The position numbers and the translations under genes were made by a program. DNA of 37,272 bases from Bacteroidales bacterium. Lineage in GTDB: Bacteria; Bacteroidota; Bacteroidia; Bacteroidales; UBA932. The notes under the pieces were generated by a model. The model was not told the DNA's origin. It did not search any database and saw nothing but the letters and a program-made list of their open reading frames with translations. Location: assembly GCA_017464245.1 (NCBI GenBank), contig JAFUDV010000057.1, forward strand, positions 1-37,272, read 5' to 3'. Position 1 is the first letter of the stretch, and each line of letters starts with the position of its first letter. Below, in pieces: positions 15,951-23,771 of this stretch.

Positions 15951-18530
15951 ATGGATCAGATTCGGAAATGGATGACGGGGATGGCTGCGGCACTTCTGCT
16001 TGCAGCCTGTACCGGTACGGCTCCCGAAGGGGAGGTCGGAAAGAAGGTGGATGCGCTGGATGCATCGGCCTGGGGCGCTTCTGCGTGGATCTCCGCGGTA
16101 GATGCGCCGGTTGCAACGGGGCATGTCTCCAAGAGCGCTCCGGGCGCCTCTTGGTTCCTGTCCACGGTCAAGAACGGAAAAAAGGTCACCCGGGCAGTCT
16201 GGATGACCGCCGGACTGGGCGTCTATGACCTGTACCTGAATGGATCCCTGGTGGGCAAGGAAGTCCTCAAACCCGGGTTTACGCACTTCGCCAAAACCAA
16301 GCGCTCCTTCACCTACGACATCACCGGGGCTTTCGTGAAGAAGGCTGGCGCGGAAAATGTCCTCTCTGTCCAGGTGACGCCGGGCTGGTGGGCGGACAAG
16401 ATCGTCACGCCCGGAGGCTATGACGGGACGTGCGGCAAGAAGTGCGCCTTCCGCGGCGTCCTGGAACTGACCTATGCCGACGGTTCCAAGGAACGGTTCG
16501 GCACGGATACGGAGCATTGGACGGCCGGCGTCGCCGGTCCGGTGAAACATGCCGGCATCTTCGACGGCGAAGAGTATGACGCCCGCTGTCCGATGGGCTT
16601 CGAGACCCCGGAACTGCTGAAGACGCCGGAGGTGAATACGGAGTTCACCGGGGAGATCCTTCCTTCCGAGGGCGCCGAAATCTATCAGCGTGAAGACCTT
16701 GCGCTGGCTCCGGTACAGATGTATGTCTGGGAGGGCGTGACCGGTGCCGTGGTGTCGGAGGTGAAAGAAGACGTGGAATACGGCAAGGTGACCGTCAAAC
16801 GTTCCTATGCCGATGGTGAACTCGTGGAACTCAATCCCGGTGAAACGCTGGTCGTGGACTTCGGCCAGAATGCGGCGGCCGTTCCTTCTTTCGTCTTCCA
16901 GGCGGCGGAAGGGACCCTTCTCCAGTGCCTGCCTTCCGAGATCCTGAACGACGGCAACGGTGCCGAACGACGCGGCATGGACGGCCCCGAGGGCAGCGTG
17001 CACCGCCGGAACCTCCGGGTCGCCCCCGATGAGATCTGGCTCACCTACACATTCGGCCCGTCGGCGGATTTCGTCTCCTATCAGCCCCGGACATCCTTCT
17101 GGGGATACCGCTTCATTTCCGTGACGGCCGACGCGCCCGTCCGCTTCCGCTCCATCCGTTCCGTCCCGGTCACTTCCATTGCGAAGGACCTGGAAACCGG
17201 AACCCTCGAAACCGGCAACGACCTGGTGAACAAACTCATTTCCAACACCCGTTGGGGTCAGCTTTCCAACTATCTCTCCGTCCCCACCGACTGCCCGCAG
17301 CGGAACGAGCGCCTGGGCTGGATGGCGGACACGCAGGTGTTCACCGAGACCGGGACCTTCTTTGCCAACACCGACCGCTTCTTCCACAAGTGGACGCGGG
17401 ACATCCGGGATTCCCAGAGCGGCACCGGGGCTTTCCCGGGCGTCGCCCCGCTGGCGCAGTATGGCGGTGAGTTCATGCGCCTGGGCTGGGCCGATGCCGG
17501 CGTCATTGTCCCGTGGACCGTCTGGAAGCAGTTCGATGACAAGGAGATCGTGGACGAGAACTGGGATGCCATGGAGAAGTTCATGGCCCACGTGGCCGAA
17601 ACCAAGTACGACCATGCCCTGCTGGCGGACGAGAACCGGAATTACCAGTGGGCCGACTGGGTGGGGTACGAACCCCTGGAAAGCTGCAGCGGCCGCGCCT
17701 TCGAGACACCGGAAACCCGTCGTCAGGCGGAGCTTTACTGGAGCTACCTGGGCGGCTGCTACTGGCTGATGGACGCGGAGATGATGCGGGACATGGCCAC
17801 TGCGACCGGCCGCGATGCCGCCAAGTATCAGGTCATGGCCGATGAGGCCCGTGCCTATGTGAAGGAGCGTTTCCTGCATGCGGACGGTACCTTCAAGCTT
17901 CCCATCCTGAACACGATGCAGACCCCGGCCCTGTTCGCCCTGAAGAACAGCCTCGTGGAGGGAACGGCGAAGGAGGGCATGCTCGCCCGCCTGCGTCAGA
18001 ACTTCGCGGATCACGACAACTGCCTGCAGACCGGCTTCCTGGGCACATCCATCCTGATGCAGACCCTGACGGACAATGGAATGGCCGACATCGCCTACGA
18101 ACTGCTTTTCCAGCGGAAGAACCCGAGCTGGCTGTATTCCGTGGACAACGGGGCGACGACCATCTGGGAGCGCTGGAACAGCTACATGGCCGACAGGGGC
18201 ATGGGCCCCAGCGGCATGAACAGCTTCAACCACTACGCGTACGGCTGCGTATGCCAGTGGCTATGGGAAACGGCGGCCGGCCTCTGCGCCGACCCGGCCC
18301 TCCCGGGTTTCCGGCACATCGTCATGCGCCCGGTGCCGGACAAACGCCTGGGGTACCTGGACGCTTCCTTCCAGTCCGCCGCCGGCCTGGTCAAGAGCCG
18401 TTGGAAGTATGAAGGCGACACCTGGACCTGGACGTTCACCGTTCCGGAGGGTGCGACGGCCACCGTCACCCTGCCTGGGGAAAATGAATCCAGGGAGTAC
18501 GAAGCAGGGACGTACACTATCGTGAAATAA
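15951..18530 (+). CDS. GH78 alpha-L-rhamnosidase, canonical lipoprotein form
   Basis: This is a second alpha-L-rhamnosidase, 859 residues, a lipoprotein by its lipobox LLLAAC (Cys20). N-terminal sandwich domains (about 30-420) include VWMTAGLGVYDLYLNGSLVG, the binding-domain signature of GH78. The catalytic helical barrel starts near 430 with DCPQRNERLGWMADTQ: Asp447, Glu453 and Asp460 are the expected acidic residues, and Glu740 in TTIWERWNS is the partner near the end of the barrel. A C-terminal beta-sandwich follows (YLDASFQSAAGLVKSRW). It has its own promoter although only 29 bases separate it from the upstream gene. With the GH27 enzyme it points to degradation of rhamnose- and galactose-containing side chains, such as those of rhamnogalacturonan or glycosides. 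Length and motifs fit the family. Confidence 0.92.
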   Translation: MDQIRKWMTGMAAALLLAACTGTAPEGEVGKKVDALDASAWGASAWISAVDAPVATGHVSKSAPGASWFLSTVKNGKKVTRAVWMTAGLGVYDLYLNGSLVGKEVLKPGFTHFAKTKRSFTYDITGAFVKKAGAENVLSVQVTPGWWADKIVTPGGYDGTCGKKCAFRGVLELTYADGSKERFGTDTEHWTAGVAGPVKHAGIFDGEEYDARCPMGFETPELLKTPEVNTEFTGEILPSEGAEIYQREDLALAPVQMYVWEGVTGAVVSEVKEDVEYGKVTVKRSYADGELVELNPGETLVVDFGQNAAAVPSFVFQAAEGTLLQCLPSEILNDGNGAERRGMDGPEGSVHRRNLRVAPDEIWLTYTFGPSADFVSYQPRTSFWGYRFISVTADAPVRFRSIRSVPVTSIAKDLETGTLETGNDLVNKLISNTRWGQLSNYLSVPTDCPQRNERLGWMADTQVFTETGTFFANTDRFFHKWTRDIRDSQSGTGAFPGVAPLAQYGGEFMRLGWADAGVIVPWTVWKQFDDKEIVDENWDAMEKFMAHVAETKYDHALLADENRNYQWADWVGYEPLESCSGRAFETPETRRQAELYWSYLGGCYWLMDAEMMRDMATATGRDAAKYQVMADEARAYVKERFLHADGTFKLPILNTMQTPALFALKNSLVEGTAKEGMLARLRQNFADHDNCLQTGFLGTSILMQTLTDNGMADIAYELLFQRKNPSWLYSVDNGATTIWERWNSYMADRGMGPSGMNSFNHYAYGCVCQWLWETAAGLCADPALPGFRHIVMRPVPDKRLGYLDASFQSAAGLVKSRWKYEGDTWTWTFTVPEGATATVTLPGENESREYEAGTYTIVK

Positions 18531-18542
18531 AAGGTTTTTTCT

Positions 18543-18550
18543 TATATTTG
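18543..18550 (+). promoter_or_regulatory. -7 promoter box of the stress-signalling gene cluster
   Basis: TATATTTG is a perfect TAnnTTTG box, 13 bases after the rhamnosidase stop and 20 bases before the ATG at 18571. It is preceded by a T6 run. No good -33 element stands at the right distance (TCGT at best), so an activator may be needed. This is the only recognisable promoter for the seven-gene cluster that follows. Confidence 0.6.
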
Positions 18551-18570
18551 TGGGATAAACCGTCCTTGCG

Positions 18571-20649
18571 ATGCACGTGAACGATTTTCCCATATCGACT
18601 CCCGCGATGGTGGTGTGGTTCCTCTGCCTCACCGTCGCGGTGGTCTTTTTCATCCGTCTTCTGAACTACCTTCTCCGGAAGGGTCGCCGGGGATGGATGG
18701 GAGGCATTTTCGGGCTCCTCCTGGTCCTGGGAACGGCTGTCCATGTGGTGATGCTGTCCCGGTCGTCCCATACGGTGACGGACGGAAACTGGATCCAGCT
18801 GGTCCTGACCTCCCTGGTCGCGGGGTTCGAGATGTTCGTAGGCCATACCGTGGTGTTCGACGACATCATCGCCGCGGTCGTCTTCCGGTCTCCGGGCCTG
18901 CTGATGGCCTACCTGACCGTTTTCGCCTTTGTCCTCGCTTTCTCCGTCGCGATGGTCTTCCAGATCCTTCCGCGCCGTCTGCGGGACCGTTTCTGGCTCC
19001 GTATCCATGCCCCTTCCGCCTCCGCCGACCGCAAGAACCATGTTTTCCTGGGCCTCAGCCGCAGTGCGAAGCTCCTGGCGAAATCCATCCTGAAGGACTG
19101 GGCCCGGGAGGAGGACCGGTCGGACCAGGGCTCCCTGATCTTCGTGGACCTGCCGGATACGGAAGGCGTCCATGCGGAGATCTCCCTCGGCGACATCCTC
19201 ACCAACCTGGTAAGCCGCCGGAAGGAGGTGGGTCTCGACGAGGAACTGGAAACGGACCGTTTCGTCCTCCTCAAGGGCCATCGGCCCGTTCCCGGAAGGG
19301 ATGAGGACCTCGCGGACGCCGTCGGGCTGGCCCGCCTGCGTCCCTGGCTCCGGAACCCGCGGACCAGCGTCTATCTCCTGCTGGACGACGAGGAGGAGAA
19401 CCGCCTCATGGTGCGGTACCTTTTCCGGGATCCGGACGTACAGGCCAAGGTGTTCTGCCGGGTGGACCGCATGGACGGTTTCAACTCCCTCTATACCGTC
19501 ACGCAGAACCGTCTGAACCTGGTGGACTTCCATTACCTGTCCGTCCAGGACCTGAAGTTCGGGCGGCCGGAACTCCATCCGGTCCGTTTCGTGGACGTCG
19601 CCCGGGACGGGAAGGGGCAGCCGCTCGGCTATGTGGACGGGGAGTTCCACGCCCTGCTCGTCGGTTTCGACACGACAGGGCAGGAAGCGATGCGGTTCCT
19701 GTACGAGTTCGGCTCGTTCGTGGGACCGGACAACCGGCGCATCCCGACGTCTTTCAATGTGTTCGGGAGCGGGCTCGGGGTCGCCAAGGGCGATTTCCTG
19801 AACCGTTTCCCGGGGCTGCGGGACGATCCGGCCATCATCTGGAACGGCGAGCCCGTGGGCTCCGACGGCTTCTGGCGGAGATGCGAGGCGCTCATGGACG
19901 GCCTGAACTATGTGCTCATCGCCCATGGCTCGGCGCAGCAGAACATCGAACTGTCCATCCTCCTGCTACAACTGGCGGCGCGGCGCAGCAAGGACTTGTC
20001 CCGCTTCGTCATCCTGGTGCGGGTGGACGTGGAGGACGACCGCCTGCAGGACCTGCTCGGTTTCTACAACCGGACCTATCATCCCGGCGGACAGCCGGTC
20101 ATCCGTCCCTTCGGCATGTCCGAGGCGGTATGGACCCTTCCCTCCATTACCGGAAAGGACCTCAAGGACCAGGCTTCCCGTTTCTACGATGCCAGCCAGC
20201 GGTCCATGGGCGGGTCCGGCGACTGGGAATCCCGGCGGAAGGAACTCCTGAACGAACCGGGTGACCGCCTGCGGAACCGGATGGCGCTTCACCGGATGCA
20301 GGGGCAGGACCTGTCCCGTTCCGCTTTCATCCCCACGATGCTGTGGCTTGCCGGAGAGAGGGGCCGGAAGGCGGCGGAAGGGATTCCGCTGGTTTATGAC
20401 GGGGTGCATTATCCCGGAAAAGGGGCCGTGGCCGACACCCTGGAACATCTGGCGGCCCAGGAACACCTGCGCAGCAACGGTTTCCACCTGGTCTGCGGAT
20501 ATGTCTCGGGCGAGCTGGACGAACTGCTGCGGCGGGTCCCTGACCTGAAAGATTATGACGAGGAGGACGATCCTCGGAAACAACATGCCGACTGGGTGGT
20601 CGTCCGGACCGCCCTCGCCGGTGATAATACGGACCATACCGATGAGTGA
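18571..20649 (+). CDS. Membrane protein with two Rossmann-like segments and a RyR-like C-terminus; function unknown
   Basis: This protein has 692 residues and no confident family. Four hydrophobic helices are visible near 11-35, 42-63, 74-96 and 108-133. A large cytoplasmic part follows. Residues about 156-172 (NHVFLGLSRSAKLLAKSI) and 357-375 (FHALLVGFDTTGQEAMRF) both look like the first beta-alpha turn of Rossmann/RCK-type domains, as in TrkA or in the paired gating domains of CASTOR-like channels. No potassium selectivity filter (TVGYG) is seen. The C-terminus has QEHLRSNGFHLVCGY (about 629-643) and RKQHADWVVV near 675, which resemble the EHxRW...GW and KxHPxLVP patterns of bacterial RyR domains. 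It heads a tight operon and may be its sensor. The domain readings are tentative. Confidence 0.75.
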   Translation: MHVNDFPISTPAMVVWFLCLTVAVVFFIRLLNYLLRKGRRGWMGGIFGLLLVLGTAVHVVMLSRSSHTVTDGNWIQLVLTSLVAGFEMFVGHTVVFDDIIAAVVFRSPGLLMAYLTVFAFVLAFSVAMVFQILPRRLRDRFWLRIHAPSASADRKNHVFLGLSRSAKLLAKSILKDWAREEDRSDQGSLIFVDLPDTEGVHAEISLGDILTNLVSRRKEVGLDEELETDRFVLLKGHRPVPGRDEDLADAVGLARLRPWLRNPRTSVYLLLDDEEENRLMVRYLFRDPDVQAKVFCRVDRMDGFNSLYTVTQNRLNLVDFHYLSVQDLKFGRPELHPVRFVDVARDGKGQPLGYVDGEFHALLVGFDTTGQEAMRFLYEFGSFVGPDNRRIPTSFNVFGSGLGVAKGDFLNRFPGLRDDPAIIWNGEPVGSDGFWRRCEALMDGLNYVLIAHGSAQQNIELSILLLQLAARRSKDLSRFVILVRVDVEDDRLQDLLGFYNRTYHPGGQPVIRPFGMSEAVWTLPSITGKDLKDQASRFYDASQRSMGGSGDWESRRKELLNEPGDRLRNRMALHRMQGQDLSRSAFIPTMLWLAGERGRKAAEGIPLVYDGVHYPGKGAVADTLEHLAAQEHLRSNGFHLVCGYVSGELDELLRRVPDLKDYDEEDDPRKQHADWVVVRTALAGDNTDHTDE

Positions 20650-21715
20650 AATGAAACTGGATCCCCATTCGGAGGCCATCCTCCGGGAATACCGGGAGCA
20701 GCTTCCCGTGTTCGGGAAACTGCAGGCGACGGTGCCTGAGCAGATCCGCTCCGTCTTCGCGGAGGCGGGCATCATCGTCGCATCCGTCGAGAGCCGGATC
20801 AAGACGGAGGACTCCCTGGCCGGCAAACTGGAGCTCAAGGGAGCGAAATACGCTTCCCTGAAGGATATCACCGACATCTTCGGCGTACGGATCATCACGT
20901 TCTACACTGATGACGTGGACAAGGTCGCCTCCGTGGTGGACCGCCTCTTCGACGTGGACTGGGAGAATTCGGTGGACAAGCGGAAGCTGCATGAAATCGA
21001 CAGTTTCGGCTACCTGTCCCTGCACTATATCTGCCGTGTCCCGGACTGCCCCTATCGTTTCGAGGTCCAGATGCGGACCATCCTCCAGCATGCCTGGGCC
21101 AACATGAACCACGACACGGGCTACAAGTCCGGCGTGGAGGTCCCGAAGGAGTACCTCCGGAACATGAACCGCCTCGCCGGAATGCTGGAACTGATCGACG
21201 AACAGTTCAGCCGCATCCGCACCGACATCAACGACTACCGGCGCAAGGTCCAGTCCCTGGTCGCTTCCGGTCATCTGGAAGAGGTCCCGCTGGACGGTGA
21301 CAGTTTCCGGAGTTACCTCAAGCTGGAGCCGTTCGACAAGCTGAACCGGCGGATCGCTTCCGTGAACCAGGCCGAGATCCAGGAGGTCACCCTGATGCCG
21401 TACCTGGCCATCCTGAAAGCCCTGGGATTCCAGACGCTCGGGGACGTGGACCAGCTCATCCTGAACTATTCCGAGGCCGCCTACCAGATCGCCTGCTACC
21501 AGATCAGCCTGACGGACCTGGACATCCTGGCCTCCTCCGTGGGGCCGCAGAACCTGTGTATCGCCTACCTGCTCAAGCAGGGAAGCGGCCGGGCCGGCAT
21601 CCGCCTGATGCTGGACACGCTCAACGGCCCGTCCGACAGCAATGACATGATGGCGGAATTCATCGTGGAACAGGCGAAGGACCTTTCCTTCATGCATACA
21701 AAAAACGAGATATGA
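20642..21715 (+). CDS. RelA/SpoT-domain pyrophosphokinase (small alarmone synthetase-like)
   Basis: This is a 357-residue protein with one RelA/SpoT nucleotidyltransferase domain and no HD, TGS or ACT domain. The ATG at 20642 overlaps the upstream stop by 8 bases. The synthetase signature is intact: TDIFGVRIITF (Asp78 equals Rel Asp264), GYLSLHYI (Tyr124) and FEVQMRTILQHAW (Glu141 equals Rel Glu323), ending in NHDTGYK. It should transfer pyrophosphate from ATP to a 3' hydroxyl, making (p)ppGpp or a related alarmone; toxic members of the wider family pyrophosphorylate tRNA or make (p)ppApp. Residues 170-357 are mostly helical and of no family I recognise. A separate HD hydrolase-like gene lies two genes downstream. 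The domain is certain; the product is not. Confidence 0.9.
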   Translation: MSEMKLDPHSEAILREYREQLPVFGKLQATVPEQIRSVFAEAGIIVASVESRIKTEDSLAGKLELKGAKYASLKDITDIFGVRIITFYTDDVDKVASVVDRLFDVDWENSVDKRKLHEIDSFGYLSLHYICRVPDCPYRFEVQMRTILQHAWANMNHDTGYKSGVEVPKEYLRNMNRLAGMLELIDEQFSRIRTDINDYRRKVQSLVASGHLEEVPLDGDSFRSYLKLEPFDKLNRRIASVNQAEIQEVTLMPYLAILKALGFQTLGDVDQLILNYSEAAYQIACYQISLTDLDILASSVGPQNLCIAYLLKQGSGRAGIRLMLDTLNGPSDSNDMMAEFIVEQAKDLSFMHTKNEI

Positions 21716-22356
21716 ATACCAAAGAAAGATTCCTGGTGACCGTGAACCGGGAACTGGGTTCCGGCGGCCGCACCGTCGGCCGGAAACTGGCAGAAAGGCT
21801 GGGTGTCCGATTCTATGACAAGGTCCAGCTTGAAGGCCTGGTGAAAGAATACGAGATGTCCGAGGAACAGATCGAGCTCCTCAAGGCCCGCAAGCGCAAT
21901 TGGTGGACTGAAATCTGCGACAAGATTTCCCGTGCGCCGGGGGCTGATTTCTATCGGCCCGACGAGAAGGGAATCCCGGAGCTGGTCACTTCCGACGACC
22001 TGTTCCGGTCGGAGAGCCGGATCCTCCGCGAGATTGCTGCCGAGGAGTCCTGCGTCGTCGCCGGGCGGGCTGCCTTCTTCGTCCTGAAGGCCCACCCCAA
22101 CAGTCTCCGGATCCTGATCCGGGCTTCCATGGCTTCCCGGATGGAACGGGTGATGCGGAAGCAGGGCCTGACCGAGGAGGCGGCCGCCTCCGTCATCGAG
22201 AAGGTGGATGCCGGCCGGGAGAACTACACGAAGAAGTTTGCGGGCGTGAGCCGGTATGACACCCGGAACTACGACCTGGTCCTCAACATGGACGGGCTCA
22301 CGGAGGACGATGCCGTGGACCTCATCATGCAATACATCGAACGCAGTGAAAAATAA
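21712..22356 (+). CDS. Cytidylate kinase-like family protein
   Basis: This is a 214-residue soluble protein of the cytidylate-kinase-like P-loop family (Cytidylate_kin2 type). The N-terminal motif VNRELGSGGRTVGRKLAERL (residues 11-30) is the family's modified P-loop. The next segment (GVRFYDKVQLEGLVKEY) resembles the FYDxxLI stretch following the P-loop in these proteins. CVVAGRAAFFVL near 118 and RILIRASMASRMERVM near 133 fit the later kinase core. It is not the housekeeping cmk, which has a GPSGSGKS-type loop and NMP-binding insert. The real substrate of this family is unknown. It overlaps the RelA/SpoT gene by 4 bases (ATGA) and the HD gene by 11 bases, so stoichiometric expression with both is expected. 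Confidence 0.87.
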   Translation: MNTKERFLVTVNRELGSGGRTVGRKLAERLGVRFYDKVQLEGLVKEYEMSEEQIELLKARKRNWWTEICDKISRAPGADFYRPDEKGIPELVTSDDLFRSESRILREIAAEESCVVAGRAAFFVLKAHPNSLRILIRASMASRMERVMRKQGLTEEAAASVIEKVDAGRENYTKKFAGVSRYDTRNYDLVLNMDGLTEDDAVDLIMQYIERSEK

Positions 22357-22918
22357 ACCGCTCGACACTGAACTGCTGGACCGTGCGATCGAATTCGCGG
22401 TCCGGGCCCATGCCGGGACCGAGCGCAGGGGCAAGGGATTCCCGTACATCGTCCATCCGATGGAGGCGATGGCCATCGTCGCCACGATGACCTCCGACCA
22501 GGAACTCCTCGCCGCTGCGGCCCTCCACGACGTGGTGGAGGATACGGACATCGGCCTCGACGAGATCCGGGCCCTGTTCGGGGACCGCGTTGCCGCCCTG
22601 GTGCAGACCGAGAGCGACCGCAAGGACGAAGCCCTGGACTGGCATGCCCGGAAGCAGGAGTCCCTGATGCGTCTTTCGGAGGCCTCCCGGGACGAGAAGG
22701 TCGTGGCCCTCGGGGACAAGCTTTCGAACATGCGCGCGATCGCCCGAGACTACACCACCCGGGGCGAGTCCTTCTGGGACATGTTCCGGGTCAAGGACAA
22801 GTCGGTCCATGGCTGGCGTTACCACGCCCTGGTGGAAGCGCTGTCCGAACTGAAGGATACGTATGCCTACCAGGAATTCGAGTTCCTGGTGAACCGGGTT
22901 TTCCCGACAGGAGAGTAG
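22346..22918 (+). CDS. HD-domain alarmone-hydrolase-like protein (SpoT/MESH1 type)
   Basis: This is a 190-residue stand-alone HD protein resembling the hydrolase domain of SpoT and the small hydrolase MESH1. The GTG start at 22346 lies within the end of the kinase-like gene (11-base overlap); no ATG is available before the conserved core. Metal and catalytic residues are intact: His22 in RAHAG, His37 in PYIVHPMEA, His61-Asp62 in LHDVVEDT with Glu65-Asp66, and Asp124 in ALGDKLSNMRA. The expected activity is manganese-dependent removal of the 3' pyrophosphate from (p)ppGpp or a similar nucleotide. Its presence close to a RelA/SpoT synthetase without HD domain suggests that the pair sets the level of one alarmone, or acts as toxin and neutralising enzyme. 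Confidence 0.88.
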   Translation: MKNKPLDTELLDRAIEFAVRAHAGTERRGKGFPYIVHPMEAMAIVATMTSDQELLAAAALHDVVEDTDIGLDEIRALFGDRVAALVQTESDRKDEALDWHARKQESLMRLSEASRDEKVVALGDKLSNMRAIARDYTTRGESFWDMFRVKDKSVHGWRYHALVEALSELKDTYAYQEFEFLVNRVFPTGE

Positions 22919-23767
22919 ATGATGGAGGAACTGAAGGCGATATCCGTCGACATGGCGGACTACGAGTATGCCGGGGAAGGCGCGAATGCCGTGAGCTACC
23001 ATCACCGGCGCGATCCCGATGTACTGCTCAAGTTGTATCAGCCCGGTAAGGTCCGGCAACCCCAGGACGAGGTCCTGATGGCCCGGAAAGTCTATGCGCT
23101 GGGGATCCCTACGCCCGAACCCGGGGACTACGTGACGGACGGGGAACGTTTCGGGATCCGCTTCCGCCGGATTCCGGACAAGGTTTCCGTGGCGCGGGCC
23201 GTCGGCCTCCATCCGGAGGAAGCCGTACCGCAGGCGGAGGCGTTCGCCGCCATGTGCCGTTCCCTCCATTCCGTCCATGTGGACCCTTCCGCTTTCGAGA
23301 GCGTCAAGTCGCGCTATCTGCGTCTGACGGAGGAGTCGCCCCTGTTCACCGCAGCGGAGAAGGACCGCCTCGTCCGCTTCATCGGCGATGCTCCCGATAC
23401 GGACACGGCCGTCCATGGAGACCTGCAGTTCGGGAACCTCATCTTCGACGGGAACGGCCGGTACTATTTCATCGACCTCGGCGATTTCGGTTACGGCTGT
23501 CCGCTCTTCGACGTGGCGATGGTCTATGTCACCGCCTATCTCAGCGACCCGGATTTCGTCCGGGAGGCCTTCCACATGGAGCCGGCGACGGCCGTCCGGT
23601 TCTGGGAAGCTTTCGCTTCCGCCTATTTCGGGAAGGACCGTCCGCTGTCTGCCATCGAGGAGGAGATCCGCCCCTATGCGGGCCTGAAGACCCTGATCGT
23701 GGAACGGGACATGGGTATCCGGATGCCCCGTTTCCGCGCCGCCTTGCAAACCGTCCTTCAACCTTAG
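22919..23767 (+). CDS. APH-fold phosphotransferase (aminoglycoside phosphotransferase/choline kinase-like)
   Basis: This 282-residue soluble protein has the protein-kinase-like fold of small-molecule phosphotransferases. The N-lobe has a glycine-rich start (YAGEGANAVSYHH) and a VLLKLYQPG strand holding the probable ATP-binding Lys. The catalytic loop is VHGDLQFGNLIF (about 164-175), and the metal-binding motif is YFIDLGDFGYG. It resembles the TIGR02172-type family whose substrate is unknown. Although the fold includes antibiotic-resistance enzymes, nothing here points to resistance; the position between an HD hydrolase and a SpoIIE phosphatase suggests that it phosphorylates a cell component or a partner protein. 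The ATG directly follows the upstream stop, with no spacer. Four bases separate it from the next gene. Confidence 0.85.
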   Translation: MMEELKAISVDMADYEYAGEGANAVSYHHRRDPDVLLKLYQPGKVRQPQDEVLMARKVYALGIPTPEPGDYVTDGERFGIRFRRIPDKVSVARAVGLHPEEAVPQAEAFAAMCRSLHSVHVDPSAFESVKSRYLRLTEESPLFTAAEKDRLVRFIGDAPDTDTAVHGDLQFGNLIFDGNGRYYFIDLGDFGYGCPLFDVAMVYVTAYLSDPDFVREAFHMEPATAVRFWEAFASAYFGKDRPLSAIEEEIRPYAGLKTLIVERDMGIRMPRFRAALQTVLQP

Positions 23768-23771
23768 CGAC

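Noticed and set aside
13435-18233. Two long minus-strand frames opposite the GH78 genes
   Set aside because: Both are shadows of the rhamnosidases in the high-GC third-position frame; no start signal or domain was seen.
8619-18530. Classical polysaccharide utilisation locus
   Set aside because: No SusC (TonB-dependent receptor), SusD or hybrid two-component regulator is present, so only a hydrolase cluster is claimed.
20555-20641. Upstream extension of the RelA/SpoT gene
   Set aside because: It lies in the end of the membrane protein gene and adds residues unlike the family; the ATG at 20642 fits an 8-base overlap.
22256-22345. Upstream extension of the HD gene
   Set aside because: It lies within the conserved end of the kinase-like gene; GTG at 22346 directly precedes the HD core.
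22919-23767. Aminoglycoside resistance gene
   Set aside because: The catalytic fold is shared by many metabolite kinases, and the neighbours are signalling genes; resistance is not supported.
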